In this document: in pieces, positions 17,868 through 26,326 of the stretch
Layout of the letters: the number at the start of each line of letters is the position of its first letter
Position numbering within the stretch: position 1 is the first letter of the stretch
DNA from: Sagittula salina
GTDB lineage: Bacteria; Pseudomonadota; Alphaproteobacteria; Rhodobacterales; Rhodobacteraceae
Direction of reading: 5' to 3'
DNA: 64,000 nt
Assembly (NCBI RefSeq): GCF_017813235.1
Contig: NZ_JAGISH010000007.1
Coordinates: 124,001-188,000 of the forward strand
Notes under the pieces: generated by a model
What the model was told of the DNA's origin: nothing
What the model saw: the letters and a program-made list of their open reading frames with translations, nothing else
Database searches by the model: none
Translations under genes and position numbers: made by a program

Positions 17868-18784
17868 GCCCGGCCCCCCTTGCGGATATCGTCGATCTTC
17901 GCCAGCACGCCCTGCGGCATGACAAAGACGATGAGGATGAACAGCAGCCCCAGGATGATCGAGAAGTGATCCGGGAAGCTGACGGAGAGCCATTCAAAGA
18001 GCAGGAACAACGGGATCGCCCCCAGCGCCGGACCCCAGAGCCGCATCGGCCCGCCCAGCAGCGCCATGATCAGCGTCATGAAGCTGACGGTCGGATTGAA
18101 GACGATGGAAGGCTCGATATAAGTCCAGCGCGGCGCCTGGATCGCCCCCACCAGCGTGATGAGTGTGGCGGAGATGACGAAGAGCAGCAGTTTGACCCGC
18201 GTCACATCGATGCCCGCGTGGGCGGCCACCACCTCGTCGTCGCCGATGGCCTTCAGAGCGAGGCCAAGACGCGACCGCCCGATGGCCCAGGAGATCAGCA
18301 ACGTCACGGCCGCGAGCGCCAGCAATTGCCAGTAAATGTGACGCCCTTCGAAGGGCAGGAACACGTAGCGCCCCATAGTGTAGGTGATGTTGACCTCCCA
18401 CCAGCTGACGGTCTGGCGCACCAGTTCCGCAAGCCCGAAGGTGAAGATCACGAAGTAGACCCCCGCAAGCCGCAGCGTCGAGAGGCCCACCGCCAGGGCT
18501 AGGATCATGCCGATCCCGGCGGCGCTGAGCAGGACCAGCGGGTAGGGGAGGGCTTCGTTCAGCACGGCCACGACGTAGGCGCCGACGCCGAAGAAGGCGA
18601 CCGTGGCGAGCGATACGTAGCGCGTGGGGCCTGAAAACAGCGCCCAGGCGGTGGCCAGCGTGACATAGCCGGTCATGCCCAGCAGGACGCCGGTCCAGTA
18701 ATCGGGGATGAACAGCGGGGCGGCGGCCAGCACGGCCAGCACGGCGGCGGCCACCGGGAAGGCGATCGAAGGCTTCATCGTCAT
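17864..18784 (-). CDS. livM: Branched-chain-amino-acid-type ABC permease (LivM)
   Basis: 306 residues with about eight to nine hydrophobic helices and the LivM pattern YVSLATVAFFGVGAYV, IGDDEVVAAHAGIDVTRVKL (the ATPase-coupling loop) and LLGGPMRLWGPALGA. The true start is ATG 18784, overlapping the livH stop; the frame continues upstream only as a shadow of livH. The stop overlaps the livG start. Confidence 0.92.
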   Translation of the reverse strand: MTMKPSIAFPVAAAVLAVLAAAPLFIPDYWTGVLLGMTGYVTLATAWALFSGPTRYVSLATVAFFGVGAYVVAVLNEALPYPLVLLSAAGIGMILALAVGLSTLRLAGVYFVIFTFGLAELVRQTVSWWEVNITYTMGRYVFLPFEGRHIYWQLLALAAVTLLISWAIGRSRLGLALKAIGDDEVVAAHAGIDVTRVKLLLFVISATLITLVGAIQAPRWTYIEPSIVFNPTVSFMTLIMALLGGPMRLWGPALGAIPLFLLFEWLSVSFPDHFSIILGLLFILIVFVMPQGVLAKIDDIRKGGRA

Positions 18785-19644
18785 GCCTTTCCGAACAGGC
18801 CGTTGGGTCGCACCAGCAGCAGTACGAGGAACACCGTGTAGACGGCGGCCAGCGTCAGGCCGGGATCGACGTAGGCGGCGACGAAGGTTTCCACGAGGCC
18901 CAGCAGCAGACCCGCGACGATGGCGCCGGGCACGCTGCCCTTGCCGCCGAGGATCACGACGATCAGCGCCTTCATGGTAAAGACGACGCCCCCGGTGGCG
19001 GTGAACGTTTGGAACATCGACACCACGACACCGCCGGTTGCCGCCAGCGCGCCCCCGATGGCAAAGGCGGTGCGAGCGGCGCGGTCGGTGTCGATACCGA
19101 ACAGGGGCGCGCTTTGCGGGGCCAGCGCCACGGCGCGCAGCATCATGCCCCAGCGAGAGCGGTAGAGCACCAGCACCAGCACGGCGGCGATGACAAGGCT
19201 GAGACCCAGCGCCAGCAGCCGGTTGCCCGCCACGGCGGTGCCCAGCACGTTCACCGGAGTGTTGAGAAAGCTGTAGCTGGTGTATCCGCCGCCAAAGAAG
19301 ATCAGCAGCACGCCCTGGATCGCGAACAGAAGGCCGAAGGTCACGAGGATGCTGTCCACCTCCAGCGCGCCGTCGCTGGGCGCGCGGTCCACCAGCGGCT
19401 TCATGATGACCCGGTAGATCAGCAGGCTGGCGGCGTAGCCCAGGGGCACGACCACCGCCAGCGCGAGGATCGGGTTGATCTGGAGGGTCGAGAAAAGGAC
19501 GTAGGTGCCAAAGCACGCGGCGATGATCGTGTCGCCAAAGCTGAGGTTCATGATGCGGGCGATGCCGTACTGGATGGTCAGCCCCATCGCGACAAGCGCG
19601 TAGGTGCCGCCGAGCACGAGCCCGTTGACGACGTGTTCAAGCAT
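18781..19644 (-). CDS. livH: Branched-chain-amino-acid-type ABC permease (LivH)
   Basis: 287 residues and about eight membrane helices. The N-terminus VVNGLVLGGTYALVAMGLTIQYGI is the LivH hallmark; the loop LFGIDTDRAARTAFAIGGALAATGG contacts the ATPases. It lies 90 bases after the binding-protein gene, with an intercistronic hairpin between them. Confidence 0.93.
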   Translation of the reverse strand: MLEHVVNGLVLGGTYALVAMGLTIQYGIARIMNLSFGDTIIAACFGTYVLFSTLQINPILALAVVVPLGYAASLLIYRVIMKPLVDRAPSDGALEVDSILVTFGLLFAIQGVLLIFFGGGYTSYSFLNTPVNVLGTAVAGNRLLALGLSLVIAAVLVLVLYRSRWGMMLRAVALAPQSAPLFGIDTDRAARTAFAIGGALAATGGVVVSMFQTFTATGGVVFTMKALIVVILGGKGSVPGAIVAGLLLGLVETFVAAYVDPGLTLAAVYTVFLVLLLVRPNGLFGKA

Positions 19645-19704
19645 GAGGGGTCCGGTCAGTTCGAGGGGGGAGGAGGCGGTGCGTTCCGCCTCGCTCCGAT
19701 GCGG

Positions 19705-19726
19705 GCGCGAGCCTCCTGGCTCGCGC
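19705..19726 (-). terminator. Intercistronic hairpin between the solute-binding protein gene and livH
   Basis: A perfect 9-bp stem (19705-19713 with 19718-19726, GCGCGAGCC) with a 4-base loop and no T tract. It may stabilise the upstream message or partly terminate it, giving more binding protein than permease. Confidence 0.55.
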
Positions 19727-19734
19727 GCCTGCGA

Positions 19735-20976
19735 TTACTGCCAGTCGGGTTTCGGCAGCTTCACGGCGGCGGTGCCGTTGCCACCATCGGGCGAGACCGC
19801 GACGAATGCGCCGTCCTGCCATTGGCCGACCCAGTTGATCGCGCGCAGCTGGTTGTCCTCAAGCCGGGTCTGTTCGCCCAGTACGGTAGAGAACGTACCG
19901 CCCGACAGTTCCTCCGCCACGGCGGCCTTGTCGAGACCGACGCGCTCGATCGCCTGCCCCAGCATCTGCAGCGAGGCATAGACCAGTACGGACCCCCAGT
20001 AGTCCGGCGCGCGACCGACGATTTCCTCGTGCTTGGCGCGGTAGGCGGCGTTCAGTTCGTTCTGCGGGTCGATGCCGCCAAGGCTCATGACGCCCTCGAC
20101 CGATCCGCCCGCGATGCCCGGATAGATCGGGAAACCGGCGCCCACGCCAAGGTAGAAGACCGGCGGATTGAAGGCCGCGACCTTGGCCTGCTTGGTGAGG
20201 GCGAAGGTATGCGGCGGGTAGCTGAAGGCCACGAAGGTATCGGCACCCGCGTTCGACGCCTCGCCGAGAATGGTGGCGAAGTCGGAGGTCTCCGGCGGGA
20301 AGGTCTCGTCGTAGCTGATGTCGAAACCGGCGGCCTCGAAGGCGGGGCGCGCGGCCTTCACCAGGTCGATGCCGAAACCGTCCGCGACCGAGATCATGGC
20401 GATCTTGTCATTGATCGCGCCCGCCTCGCGCTGCTGCACGAGGATGTCGGTGAAGGCCTCGACGTAGTCCTTGCTACCGCCCATGAACCAGAAGCTGGTG
20501 TCCCACCGCTTCACGAAATCGGGCGCCTTGTCGGTCACGGCCGCGCCCGCCAGGTGCGGGTAGCCGAACTTTGCCATCAGCGGCGCCACGGCGAGGTTGA
20601 AGCCGGTGCCCCAGGGCGGCAGGATGAAATCGACCTTGTCCTGCGTGGCAAGGCGTTCCACCGCGCGCACGACTTCCTCTGCCGAGGACCGGTCGTCGTA
20701 GGCGATAACCTCGATCGGGCGGCGGCTGCCGTCGGGCAGCGTCAGGCCGCCGGCGTCGTTGACCTCCTTGACCCAGAGTTCATAGTTCGGTGTCACCGTC
20801 ATGTCGGAGCCGCCCGCGTTGGGGCCGGACTTCGACACCGCGTAGCCGATGGTCACCGGGGTGCCGTCCTGTGCGACAACGCTGGTTGCCCCTGTCGCGA
20901 CCAGCAGCGCCGCAGCGGCGGCGTGGGTCGACAGGCGGCGGGCCGCGCGCGCGGCCTCCGCGATCCTGAATTTCAT
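19735..20976 (-). CDS. ABC transporter periplasmic solute-binding protein (LivJ-like)
   Basis: 413 residues with a signal peptide ending near ATSVVAQ. Peripla_BP_6 type: VTIGYAVSKSGPNAGGS at the mature N-terminus, IEVIAYDDRSSAEEVVRAVERL, and the PPWGTG loop near the ligand site. ATG 20976 is preceded by GGAGGAG; the open frame continues 65 codons upstream without such a site. It defines the ligand of the LivHMGF transporter and is the first gene of the operon, divergent from the AraC regulator. Confidence 0.92.
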   Translation of the reverse strand: MKFRIAEAARAARRLSTHAAAAALLVATGATSVVAQDGTPVTIGYAVSKSGPNAGGSDMTVTPNYELWVKEVNDAGGLTLPDGSRRPIEVIAYDDRSSAEEVVRAVERLATQDKVDFILPPWGTGFNLAVAPLMAKFGYPHLAGAAVTDKAPDFVKRWDTSFWFMGGSKDYVEAFTDILVQQREAGAINDKIAMISVADGFGIDLVKAARPAFEAAGFDISYDETFPPETSDFATILGEASNAGADTFVAFSYPPHTFALTKQAKVAAFNPPVFYLGVGAGFPIYPGIAGGSVEGVMSLGGIDPQNELNAAYRAKHEEIVGRAPDYWGSVLVYASLQMLGQAIERVGLDKAAVAEELSGGTFSTVLGEQTRLEDNQLRAINWVGQWQDGAFVAVSPDGGNGTAAVKLPKPDWQ

Positions 20977-21157
20977 GATACTCCTCCCGTTTTGTGCAGC
21001 GCTCGGTGGGCGCATTGCCCGGACCGGCCCCAGCCCTGCATTCCTCCGAAACAGGGCGTGGAAGGAAGCTACGCCGATGGGATCACGGCGGTAATGGACA
21101 TTTTGAGGAACTAATTGCACATTTGCGGGATAGCCTGCGGGCCAGAGGAGCATTGCC
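20977..21157. promoter_or_regulatory. Divergent promoter region between the Liv operon and the AraC regulator
   Basis: 181 bases. Near the AraC side two direct repeats, ACATTTTG at 21098 and ACATTTGC at 21119, begin exactly 21 bases apart, two helical turns, as is common for AraC-family half-sites. They are candidate operators only. Confidence 0.45.
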
Positions 21158-22015
21158 ATGGAACGCCACACGATTCAGGCAGAGCGCATCCGCAGCGCGC
21201 TGACCAAGACCGAGTACGCGACCTCCGGCGGGCGCTCGACCTTCATGCTGCTGGAGGCAGGGACCGGCACCTTCATCTCCGACGAGGTGGAGCGCGACGT
21301 CACCGGCCCCTGCCTGATCTGGGCACCCACGGGCTGGTCCACCCGCATCGCGCTGGTGGCGGGGACGCGGGGATTCCTGATCCGGATGCCGGAACGCGCG
21401 CTTGGCCGGGCGCTGCCCACGGACGTGCTGTCGGCGCATGTGCGGCAGGTGGTCAGCCGCCGCATCTTCCTGTCGGACCTGTCGCGCCCGGCGATCCAGT
21501 CCTTCACCACGCTCTTCGACAAGATGGAGACCGAGCTGCGCGAGATCGCGCCGGGCTCGGAGGCGGTGCTGCACCATTGCGTCGCGCTGCTTCTGATCGA
21601 TATCTGGCGTGCCGCCGCGCCGCCGCTGCAAGCGAGCGAGCCACAGCCGCATCGCATATCGGACAGCTTTCTGAACCTCGTGGAACTGCACCTGCAGAAC
21701 CACTGGACCATCGCGGAATACGCCCGCCGTATCGGCGTGCCGCGCGACCGGCTGAACGACGCGGTGCGCCGGGCCATCGGCATCCCGCCGCACGCCCACA
21801 TCCAACGCCGCCTGATGGAAGAGGCCAAGGCGCTGCTGGTGACGACGAACCTTCAGGTGGCAGAAGTGGGTTACAAGCTGGGTTTCGGCGACGCCGCCTA
21901 TTTTACCCGCTTCTTCCGCCGCCACGAAAGCCTCGCCCCCGCGCAGTTCCGCCGCACCTATACGCCGCTTTACCGCACCCGGTCGGAGGAGGTCTCTTTT
22001 GCCGAATGGCCCTGA
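21158..22015 (+). CDS. AraC-family transcriptional regulator
   Basis: 285 residues. The N-terminal part is cupin-like sensing (GTGTFISDEVERDVTGP); the C-terminal part carries the double helix-turn-helix (WTIAEYARRIGVPRDRLNDAVRRAIG, then VAEVGYKLGFGDAAYFTRFFRRHESLAPAQFRR). The second motif fits the AraC consensus closely. AGAGGAG lies upstream of ATG 21158. It is divergent from the Liv-aldehyde dehydrogenase-SDR operon and is its probable activator. Confidence 0.9.
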   Translation: MERHTIQAERIRSALTKTEYATSGGRSTFMLLEAGTGTFISDEVERDVTGPCLIWAPTGWSTRIALVAGTRGFLIRMPERALGRALPTDVLSAHVRQVVSRRIFLSDLSRPAIQSFTTLFDKMETELREIAPGSEAVLHHCVALLLIDIWRAAAPPLQASEPQPHRISDSFLNLVELHLQNHWTIAEYARRIGVPRDRLNDAVRRAIGIPPHAHIQRRLMEEAKALLVTTNLQVAEVGYKLGFGDAAYFTRFFRRHESLAPAQFRRTYTPLYRTRSEEVSFAEWP

Positions 22016-22061
22016 GACAGCGCGCGGGGGCCGGATTATCCAAGGGTAATCCGGCGCCGTC
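22014..22061. terminator. Bidirectional hairpin between convergent araC-type and cytochrome genes
   Basis: Inner perfect 9-bp stem GCCGGATTA (22028-22036 with 22045-22053) and an outer GAGAC/GTCTC pair (22014-22018 with 22057-22061). It overlaps the end of one gene and abuts the other. No T run, so its efficiency is uncertain. Confidence 0.55.
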
Positions 22062-23282
22062 TCAGCGCAGCAGATCGAGGTCGTCCACGTCGACGCCCAG
22101 CGGCTCGCCCAGATCCTCGATCGCGTCGTAGAGCAACTCCAGCGAGTAGACCGGGTTATGGGCGTAATTGCCGGGATCGGCGGTCACCAGCTTCCAGTTG
22201 AAGGCCGCCCGCAGGCTGCGCGGCGTCCACGAGGCATAGGCCACGGGGTTTCCGTCCGCCATGTCCACCGCGCCGTCGCGGTTGGCATCGGCAAAGAAGT
22301 AGGGGTAGCGCGATCCGTCGTAGATCACCGGCACGCCCGCAACCTCGTCGGTATAGGCCTCGATCAGCTTCATCAGCGTGTCGGCGTTGCCCCTGATGTC
22401 AGACCGGATGCCCACGGTGGTGTCGCCGCTGCCGTCATGGCTTTGACGGGCTATGCGGATGGCTTCGGGGCTGTCGGCGAGGTGGCATGTCTGGCACGGC
22501 TCGAACGCGACCTCCAGCGAATGCGGATCGTGGCAGGAATTGCAGCTGGCCACGGGGCGAGCGTGGAAGAACCGGCCCGCGTAGTCGCGGCCTTCGTAGT
22601 GATACCCCGCGCCGCCGTAACCGCCCAGCCAGGTGGCGGCGGCGGTGGCGTAATGCGGATTGATGAAACGCAGCGCGGCGTCGGGTTCGTCCATCGGCAG
22701 GCCTGCGATGGCCTGCGTCACGTCCCGGCCGGCTGTGCGGCCCTGATGGCAGGTCAGGCACGACGCCTCGACCCCTTGCACCGGGTGTACCAGCCCGCTG
22801 GGAAAGGTGACCTCTCGGATGTCGGCCAGCCCGGCGTTGTGGCAGGTGCCGCAGTCCACGACGCCGCCGGTGTGGATTTGGCCCTCCACCACCCCGGCTT
22901 CGGTTCCGTCAAGCCCGTGGAAGTCGCGAAAGCCTTCGCCGGAATGGCAACTGGCGCAGCGGGCGTCGATCTCGCCGTCTTCGTCCCAGTGCCGGAACGC
23001 CTCATCCGCGGAACGCGCGTGTGCCGACCGGAACCATTCGGTGATCGCCTGATCGTTCTCGATCTTGATGTCGGCGGGCTCAAAGGGGCCGGATTGCGGC
23101 AGGGCAAAGGGAATGACGGCCTTGTCCTCCGTTCCGGTGGGGTCTGATGCCGTCTGGGCGGGCGCCATGGTGGCCAGTGTCAGGGCAAGTCCGAGGCCGG
23201 CGATGAATGACGCGAGGATCCGGAGGCGGCTCGGCAAGGCGGGATGGGGCAGGGGGGGCTTGGGCAATGGCGATTTGGACAT
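22062..23282 (-). CDS. Pentahaem periplasmic cytochrome c
   Basis: 406 residues. An N-terminal hydrophobic segment (about 20-42) acts as signal or anchor. Five CxxCH haem sites follow between residues 109 and 267: CASCH, CGTCH, CLTCH, CNSCH and CQTCH. A calcium-loop-like DANRDGAVDMADGN and a C-terminal HNPVYSLELLYDAIEDL follow; that ending occurs in multihaem cytochromes of unclear function. It should carry electrons in the periplasm. It is divergent from the nqr operon with an FNR-type site midway, suggesting joint induction when oxygen is low. The electron donor and acceptor are unknown. Confidence 0.88.
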   Translation of the reverse strand: MSKSPLPKPPLPHPALPSRLRILASFIAGLGLALTLATMAPAQTASDPTGTEDKAVIPFALPQSGPFEPADIKIENDQAITEWFRSAHARSADEAFRHWDEDGEIDARCASCHSGEGFRDFHGLDGTEAGVVEGQIHTGGVVDCGTCHNAGLADIREVTFPSGLVHPVQGVEASCLTCHQGRTAGRDVTQAIAGLPMDEPDAALRFINPHYATAAATWLGGYGGAGYHYEGRDYAGRFFHARPVASCNSCHDPHSLEVAFEPCQTCHLADSPEAIRIARQSHDGSGDTTVGIRSDIRGNADTLMKLIEAYTDEVAGVPVIYDGSRYPYFFADANRDGAVDMADGNPVAYASWTPRSLRAAFNWKLVTADPGNYAHNPVYSLELLYDAIEDLGEPLGVDVDDLDLLR

Positions 23283-23359
23283 GGCGGGCTCCTGTCGTAA
23301 CGGCTGGCAGTTTCGGGAATGCGCTTCCCCGGAGCGTCGCCTGATGCGCTGAAGATGAC

Positions 23360-23373
23360 CTTGATTTGGATCA
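23360..23373. promoter_or_regulatory. FNR/CRP-type operator in the cytochrome c/nqr divergent region
   Basis: TTGATTTGGATCAT matches the FNR consensus TTGAT-N4-ATCAA at 9 of 10 specified positions. It lies 78 bases from the cytochrome start and 80 bases from the nqrA start, almost exactly midway, so one site could serve both promoters. FnrL, DnrD or a related regulator could bind it. Confidence 0.72.
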
Positions 23374-23452
23374 TTTCTGCCACTGAACGCGGCTGCTAGC
23401 CTGCAAATTCAGGGCGTTCCGGCGCCGGGCGCGTCGCAGGGGAACGGGACAG

Positions 23453-24742
23453 ATGGGATTTTTCACGAGGGGAGCAGGGCTGGCGCCACGGTTCGGCACC
23501 CCACCGGAGTGCCCGACGGAGCGCGCCGAGATGGAATTCGTCACCACCGAGGAGGCGGCTGTCCAGGCGCCCGAAGGGTCCGCGCTTCCGATCACCCCGC
23601 TGGTGGCACCGGGCGACCGGGTGCTGCGCGGGCAGGCGGTCGCCAGCCTGCGCCACGCGCCCGGGATCAGTCTCGTGTCCCCGATCACCGGAACTGCCGC
23701 CCATGTGCGTCTGCATCCGGGGCGCAAACTGTCTGAGATCGTGATCTACCGGGAACAGGACGGGGACGCGGGCGCGGTGCGGCATGACACAGCGGCGGCT
23801 GCGGACGATGCGACGGACCTACGCCGGCTGATGCAGGCCTCGGGGGTCTGGCCCCTGCTGCGGCGCAGGCCCTTCGGCGGCATGCCTGCGGCAGAGGAGG
23901 TCCCTGCCGCGATCGTCGTCATGGCAACCGACACCCGTCCCGGAGCGCCGGACCCGCGCCGGGCGCTGGCTGGGCGCGAAGAGGATCTTGGCCGCGGACT
24001 GGCCGCGTTGGGGCGGTTGACTGATGGCCCGGTGGTCCTGTGCCTCCCCGAAGGTGCCGAGGAACTCCTGCCCACCGGGGTGATGCCGCGCCTGCGTCCG
24101 GTGATACGGGGCGCTCTGCATCCGCAGGGCGCAAGCGGGATCTGCATTCACCAGCTTTGCCCCGCCGCACCAGAGGCGCCGGTCTGGGATATGCACGCAG
24201 AAGATGCCGCGGCGCTCGGTGCATTGCTCAAAAAGGGTGTTCTGGAGATGTCGCGACTGGTCCGGATCGGTGGCGCGGGTCTGCGCGAAGGGCGTAGCCT
24301 GCGCACCCATCCGGGTGCCGATCTGCGCCAGCTGACCCGTCGTATCGTGGCGCCGGGGGGGCATGTGCTGCTGTCCGGTTCGCCGCTCGACGGCCGGCGG
24401 GTATCGTGGCTGGGTCCGCGCGACCGGCAGATCACCGTCCTGCCTGAGGTTCCGCGCCGTCCGCCGGCGCACTGGCTGGCGGATGCCTTGGGCCACGCGC
24501 CGCGCGGCACGCCCGTCATCCCAACGGCGGCGCTGACGCAGGCCTTCGGGGCGGCGCTCCCGGCGGCGGTGTTTGTTCGTGCGCTCGGGGCGGGCGACGA
24601 GGAAACGGCGCTCCGGCTGGGCCTCTTGTCGCTGCTGGAGGAGGACGTTGCCCTCGCGGATTACGTGCTGGGCGAAGGTGGCCAGGTCATGGCGCAGCTG
24701 CGCCGCATCCTCGACCGTGTCCAGAGGGAGACGGCAGCATGA
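23453..24742 (+). CDS. nqrA: Na+-translocating NADH:quinone reductase subunit A-like protein
   Basis: 429 residues, soluble. NqrA is the cytoplasmic quinone-associated subunit. The N-terminal lipoyl-like fold is recognisable (LVAPGDRVLRGQ, then SPITGTAAHVRLHPGRKLSEIVI), as are later NqrA blocks (HVLLSGSPLDGRRVSWLGPRDRQITVLPE) and the C-terminal LLEEDVALADYVL. Similarity is lower than between classical NqrA proteins, so this is a divergent branch. First gene of an operon of nine; its stop overlaps the nqrB start by ATGA. Confidence 0.85.
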   Translation: MGFFTRGAGLAPRFGTPPECPTERAEMEFVTTEEAAVQAPEGSALPITPLVAPGDRVLRGQAVASLRHAPGISLVSPITGTAAHVRLHPGRKLSEIVIYREQDGDAGAVRHDTAAAADDATDLRRLMQASGVWPLLRRRPFGGMPAAEEVPAAIVVMATDTRPGAPDPRRALAGREEDLGRGLAALGRLTDGPVVLCLPEGAEELLPTGVMPRLRPVIRGALHPQGASGICIHQLCPAAPEAPVWDMHAEDAAALGALLKKGVLEMSRLVRIGGAGLREGRSLRTHPGADLRQLTRRIVAPGGHVLLSGSPLDGRRVSWLGPRDRQITVLPEVPRRPPAHWLADALGHAPRGTPVIPTAALTQAFGAALPAAVFVRALGAGDEETALRLGLLSLLEEDVALADYVLGEGGQVMAQLRRILDRVQRETAA

Positions 24743-25515
24743 CCAAAGGCCTCTGGACGCGGGAAACCGTGGCCCTGCTGCTGCTTGCCGCGCATGGGCC
24801 GCTGGCGCTGATGTGGGTCTGGTACGGCGGGGCACTGTCCCGGCTCGTGCTGGCGCTGGTGGTAATCGGGGGCTGGCAGCTGGTGTTCATGCTGGCACGG
24901 GCGCAAGCGCCATCGCTGGCCGCGCTGGTGACGGCGCTGGCCATCGCCATGCTCGCGCCGCAGGATCTGGGCGTGCTGCGGCTGTCTCTGGGCATCACCT
25001 TCGGTGTGGTGATGGGCGAGCTGGTGTTCGGCGGCTGGGGCCGCAACGTGGTGCATCCGGCGACCGTGACGCTGGCCTTCCTCGGCTTCGGTTTTCCTGC
25101 CTTCGCATGGCCGGGGTTCGATGCGCCGGTGGGTTGGGCGGCGATCCCGGCGGCGTTGATCGGCTGCGTCACCGGCGTGATGCCCGTGGGCGTGATCGGC
25201 GGCGCGCTGGTCGTCGGCGGGGGCGCGGCCCTGACCGGGGCGCTGCCAGAGCCGGTGCTGCTGGCCGGGGGCGTGGTGCTGGTGCTGCTGGTGGCCGACC
25301 CCGTCACCTCTGCCGCGACAACGCCGGCGCGCTGGGTCAACGGCGGGCTCTATGCCGCGCTGCTGGTTCTGTTCCACAGCGGCTGGGACGGGGCGGCCCC
25401 GGTGCAGATGGCTGTGGCGGCGGCGCTGCTCGCTTCGCTGGCAGCCCCCCTGCTGGACGAGGCGGCGCTGGCACTCTGGGTCGCACGCCGAAGGAGACGT
25501 CATGGACAATCGTAA
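24739..25515 (+). CDS. nqrB: Shortened NqrB-like membrane subunit lacking the flavinylation loop
   Basis: 258 residues against about 400-415 in classical NqrB. Family blocks are ordered correctly: LGITFGVVMGELVFGGWGRNVVHPATVTLAFLGFGFP, then VADPVTSAATTPARWVNG and AVAAALLASLAAPLLDE. The N-terminal region with the first helices is missing. So is the periplasmic loop after GFGFPAFAWPG that in Vibrio carries the SGAT motif and covalent FMN. The upstream gene stops at the same place, so no hidden N-terminus exists. It resembles RnfD in size but follows nqrA and precedes nqrC. It probably forms the ion-conducting core with NqrD and NqrE. Confidence 0.82.
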   Translation: MTKGLWTRETVALLLLAAHGPLALMWVWYGGALSRLVLALVVIGGWQLVFMLARAQAPSLAALVTALAIAMLAPQDLGVLRLSLGITFGVVMGELVFGGWGRNVVHPATVTLAFLGFGFPAFAWPGFDAPVGWAAIPAALIGCVTGVMPVGVIGGALVVGGGAALTGALPEPVLLAGGVVLVLLVADPVTSAATTPARWVNGGLYAALLVLFHSGWDGAAPVQMAVAAALLASLAAPLLDEAALALWVARRRRRHGQS

Positions 25516-26323
25516 CCCGTCCGATGGCACGCCCGGTACGCGGAATCCGTGGCGGCGTCTTCTGGCGCTGCCCAACGAAAGCCGCGCCAAGACGGTGATC
25601 GTCGCCTTTCTCGTTTCTGCCATATGCGCGGCGCTGGTCAGCGGCGCCACCGTGATGCTGCGCCCGATCCAGGCGGCGAACCGGGCCGCCGAGGAACAGG
25701 CCCGCATCGCGGCATTGGTACGCGGCATTCCCGGCATGGCGGGGTTGCTGGAGCAGTCTGGCGGCACGCTGTCGACGGTGGTGATCGACCTTGCCAGCGG
25801 TCGCGCCGCGGATGCCGTGCCGCCCGCCGCTCTGGAAACCGCGCTGGCCGATCCCGGCAACTGGACTGTGCTGGAGCCTGAACAGGACATCGCCGGGCTG
25901 GGCCAGCGCCCGGATTTCGTGCAGATATACCTGCTTCGGGACGAGGTCGGGCGGGTCTCTCTGGCGCTGCTGCCGCTGAGCGGCCAGGGCTACGGCGGGC
26001 GGATCGACGCCATCCTCGCTCTGGAGGCCGACCTCAACACCGTTGCGGGCATCGCCGTCACCCGCCATTCAGAGACGCCGGGCCTGGGTGGCCGCATCGA
26101 CGAAGCCGCGTGGCAGGCCGGTTTCGCGGGGACCGCGCTGCGCGATCCGGCGGGCGCTGTCCGTTTTCGCGTCGCCAGCGGACCGGCGGCCGGGGATTAC
26201 GAAGTCGACGGCATCACCGGAGCCACCCGAACCGGGCGCGGCGTCACACGAATGGTGCGTTTCTGGCTGGGGCCGGAGGGCTACGGGCCGCTGCTGGATG
26301 CCATGGCGCGGGGGGAATTCTGA
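25502..26323 (+). CDS. nqrC: NqrC-like FMN-carrying subunit
   Basis: 273 residues. One N-terminal membrane helix (about 33-52) and a periplasmic FMN-binding domain. The ApbE target motif reads [10 protein letters not shown], with Thr242 as the predicted flavin attachment residue; classical NqrC has SGAT, so Ser is replaced by Thr in the first position. AAGGAGA precedes ATG 25502, which lies 14 bases inside nqrB. The usual role is passing electrons between the Fe-S/flavin centres in the membrane. With the nqrB site missing, this may be the only covalent flavin of the complex. Confidence 0.86.
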   Translation: MDNRNPSDGTPGTRNPWRRLLALPNESRAKTVIVAFLVSAICAALVSGATVMLRPIQAANRAAEEQARIAALVRGIPGMAGLLEQSGGTLSTVVIDLASGRAADAVPPAALETALADPGNWTVLEPEQDIAGLGQRPDFVQIYLLRDEVGRVSLALLPLSGQGYGGRIDAILALEADLNTVAGIAVTRHSETPGLGGRIDEAAWQAGFAGTALRDPAGAVRFRVASGPAAGDYEVDGITGATRTGRGVTRMVRFWLGPEGYGPLLDAMARGEF

Positions 26324-26326
26324 GCC

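Noticed and set aside
17864..19516. A 550-residue extended LivM
   Set aside because: The upstream half overlaps livH in another frame and is Arg/Gly-rich; LivM starts at the ATGA overlap at 18784.
19009..21114. Plus-strand open frame of 701 codons opposite the Liv genes
   Set aside because: Antisense to livH and its binding-protein gene; composition is His/Arg/Gln-rich with no family pattern.
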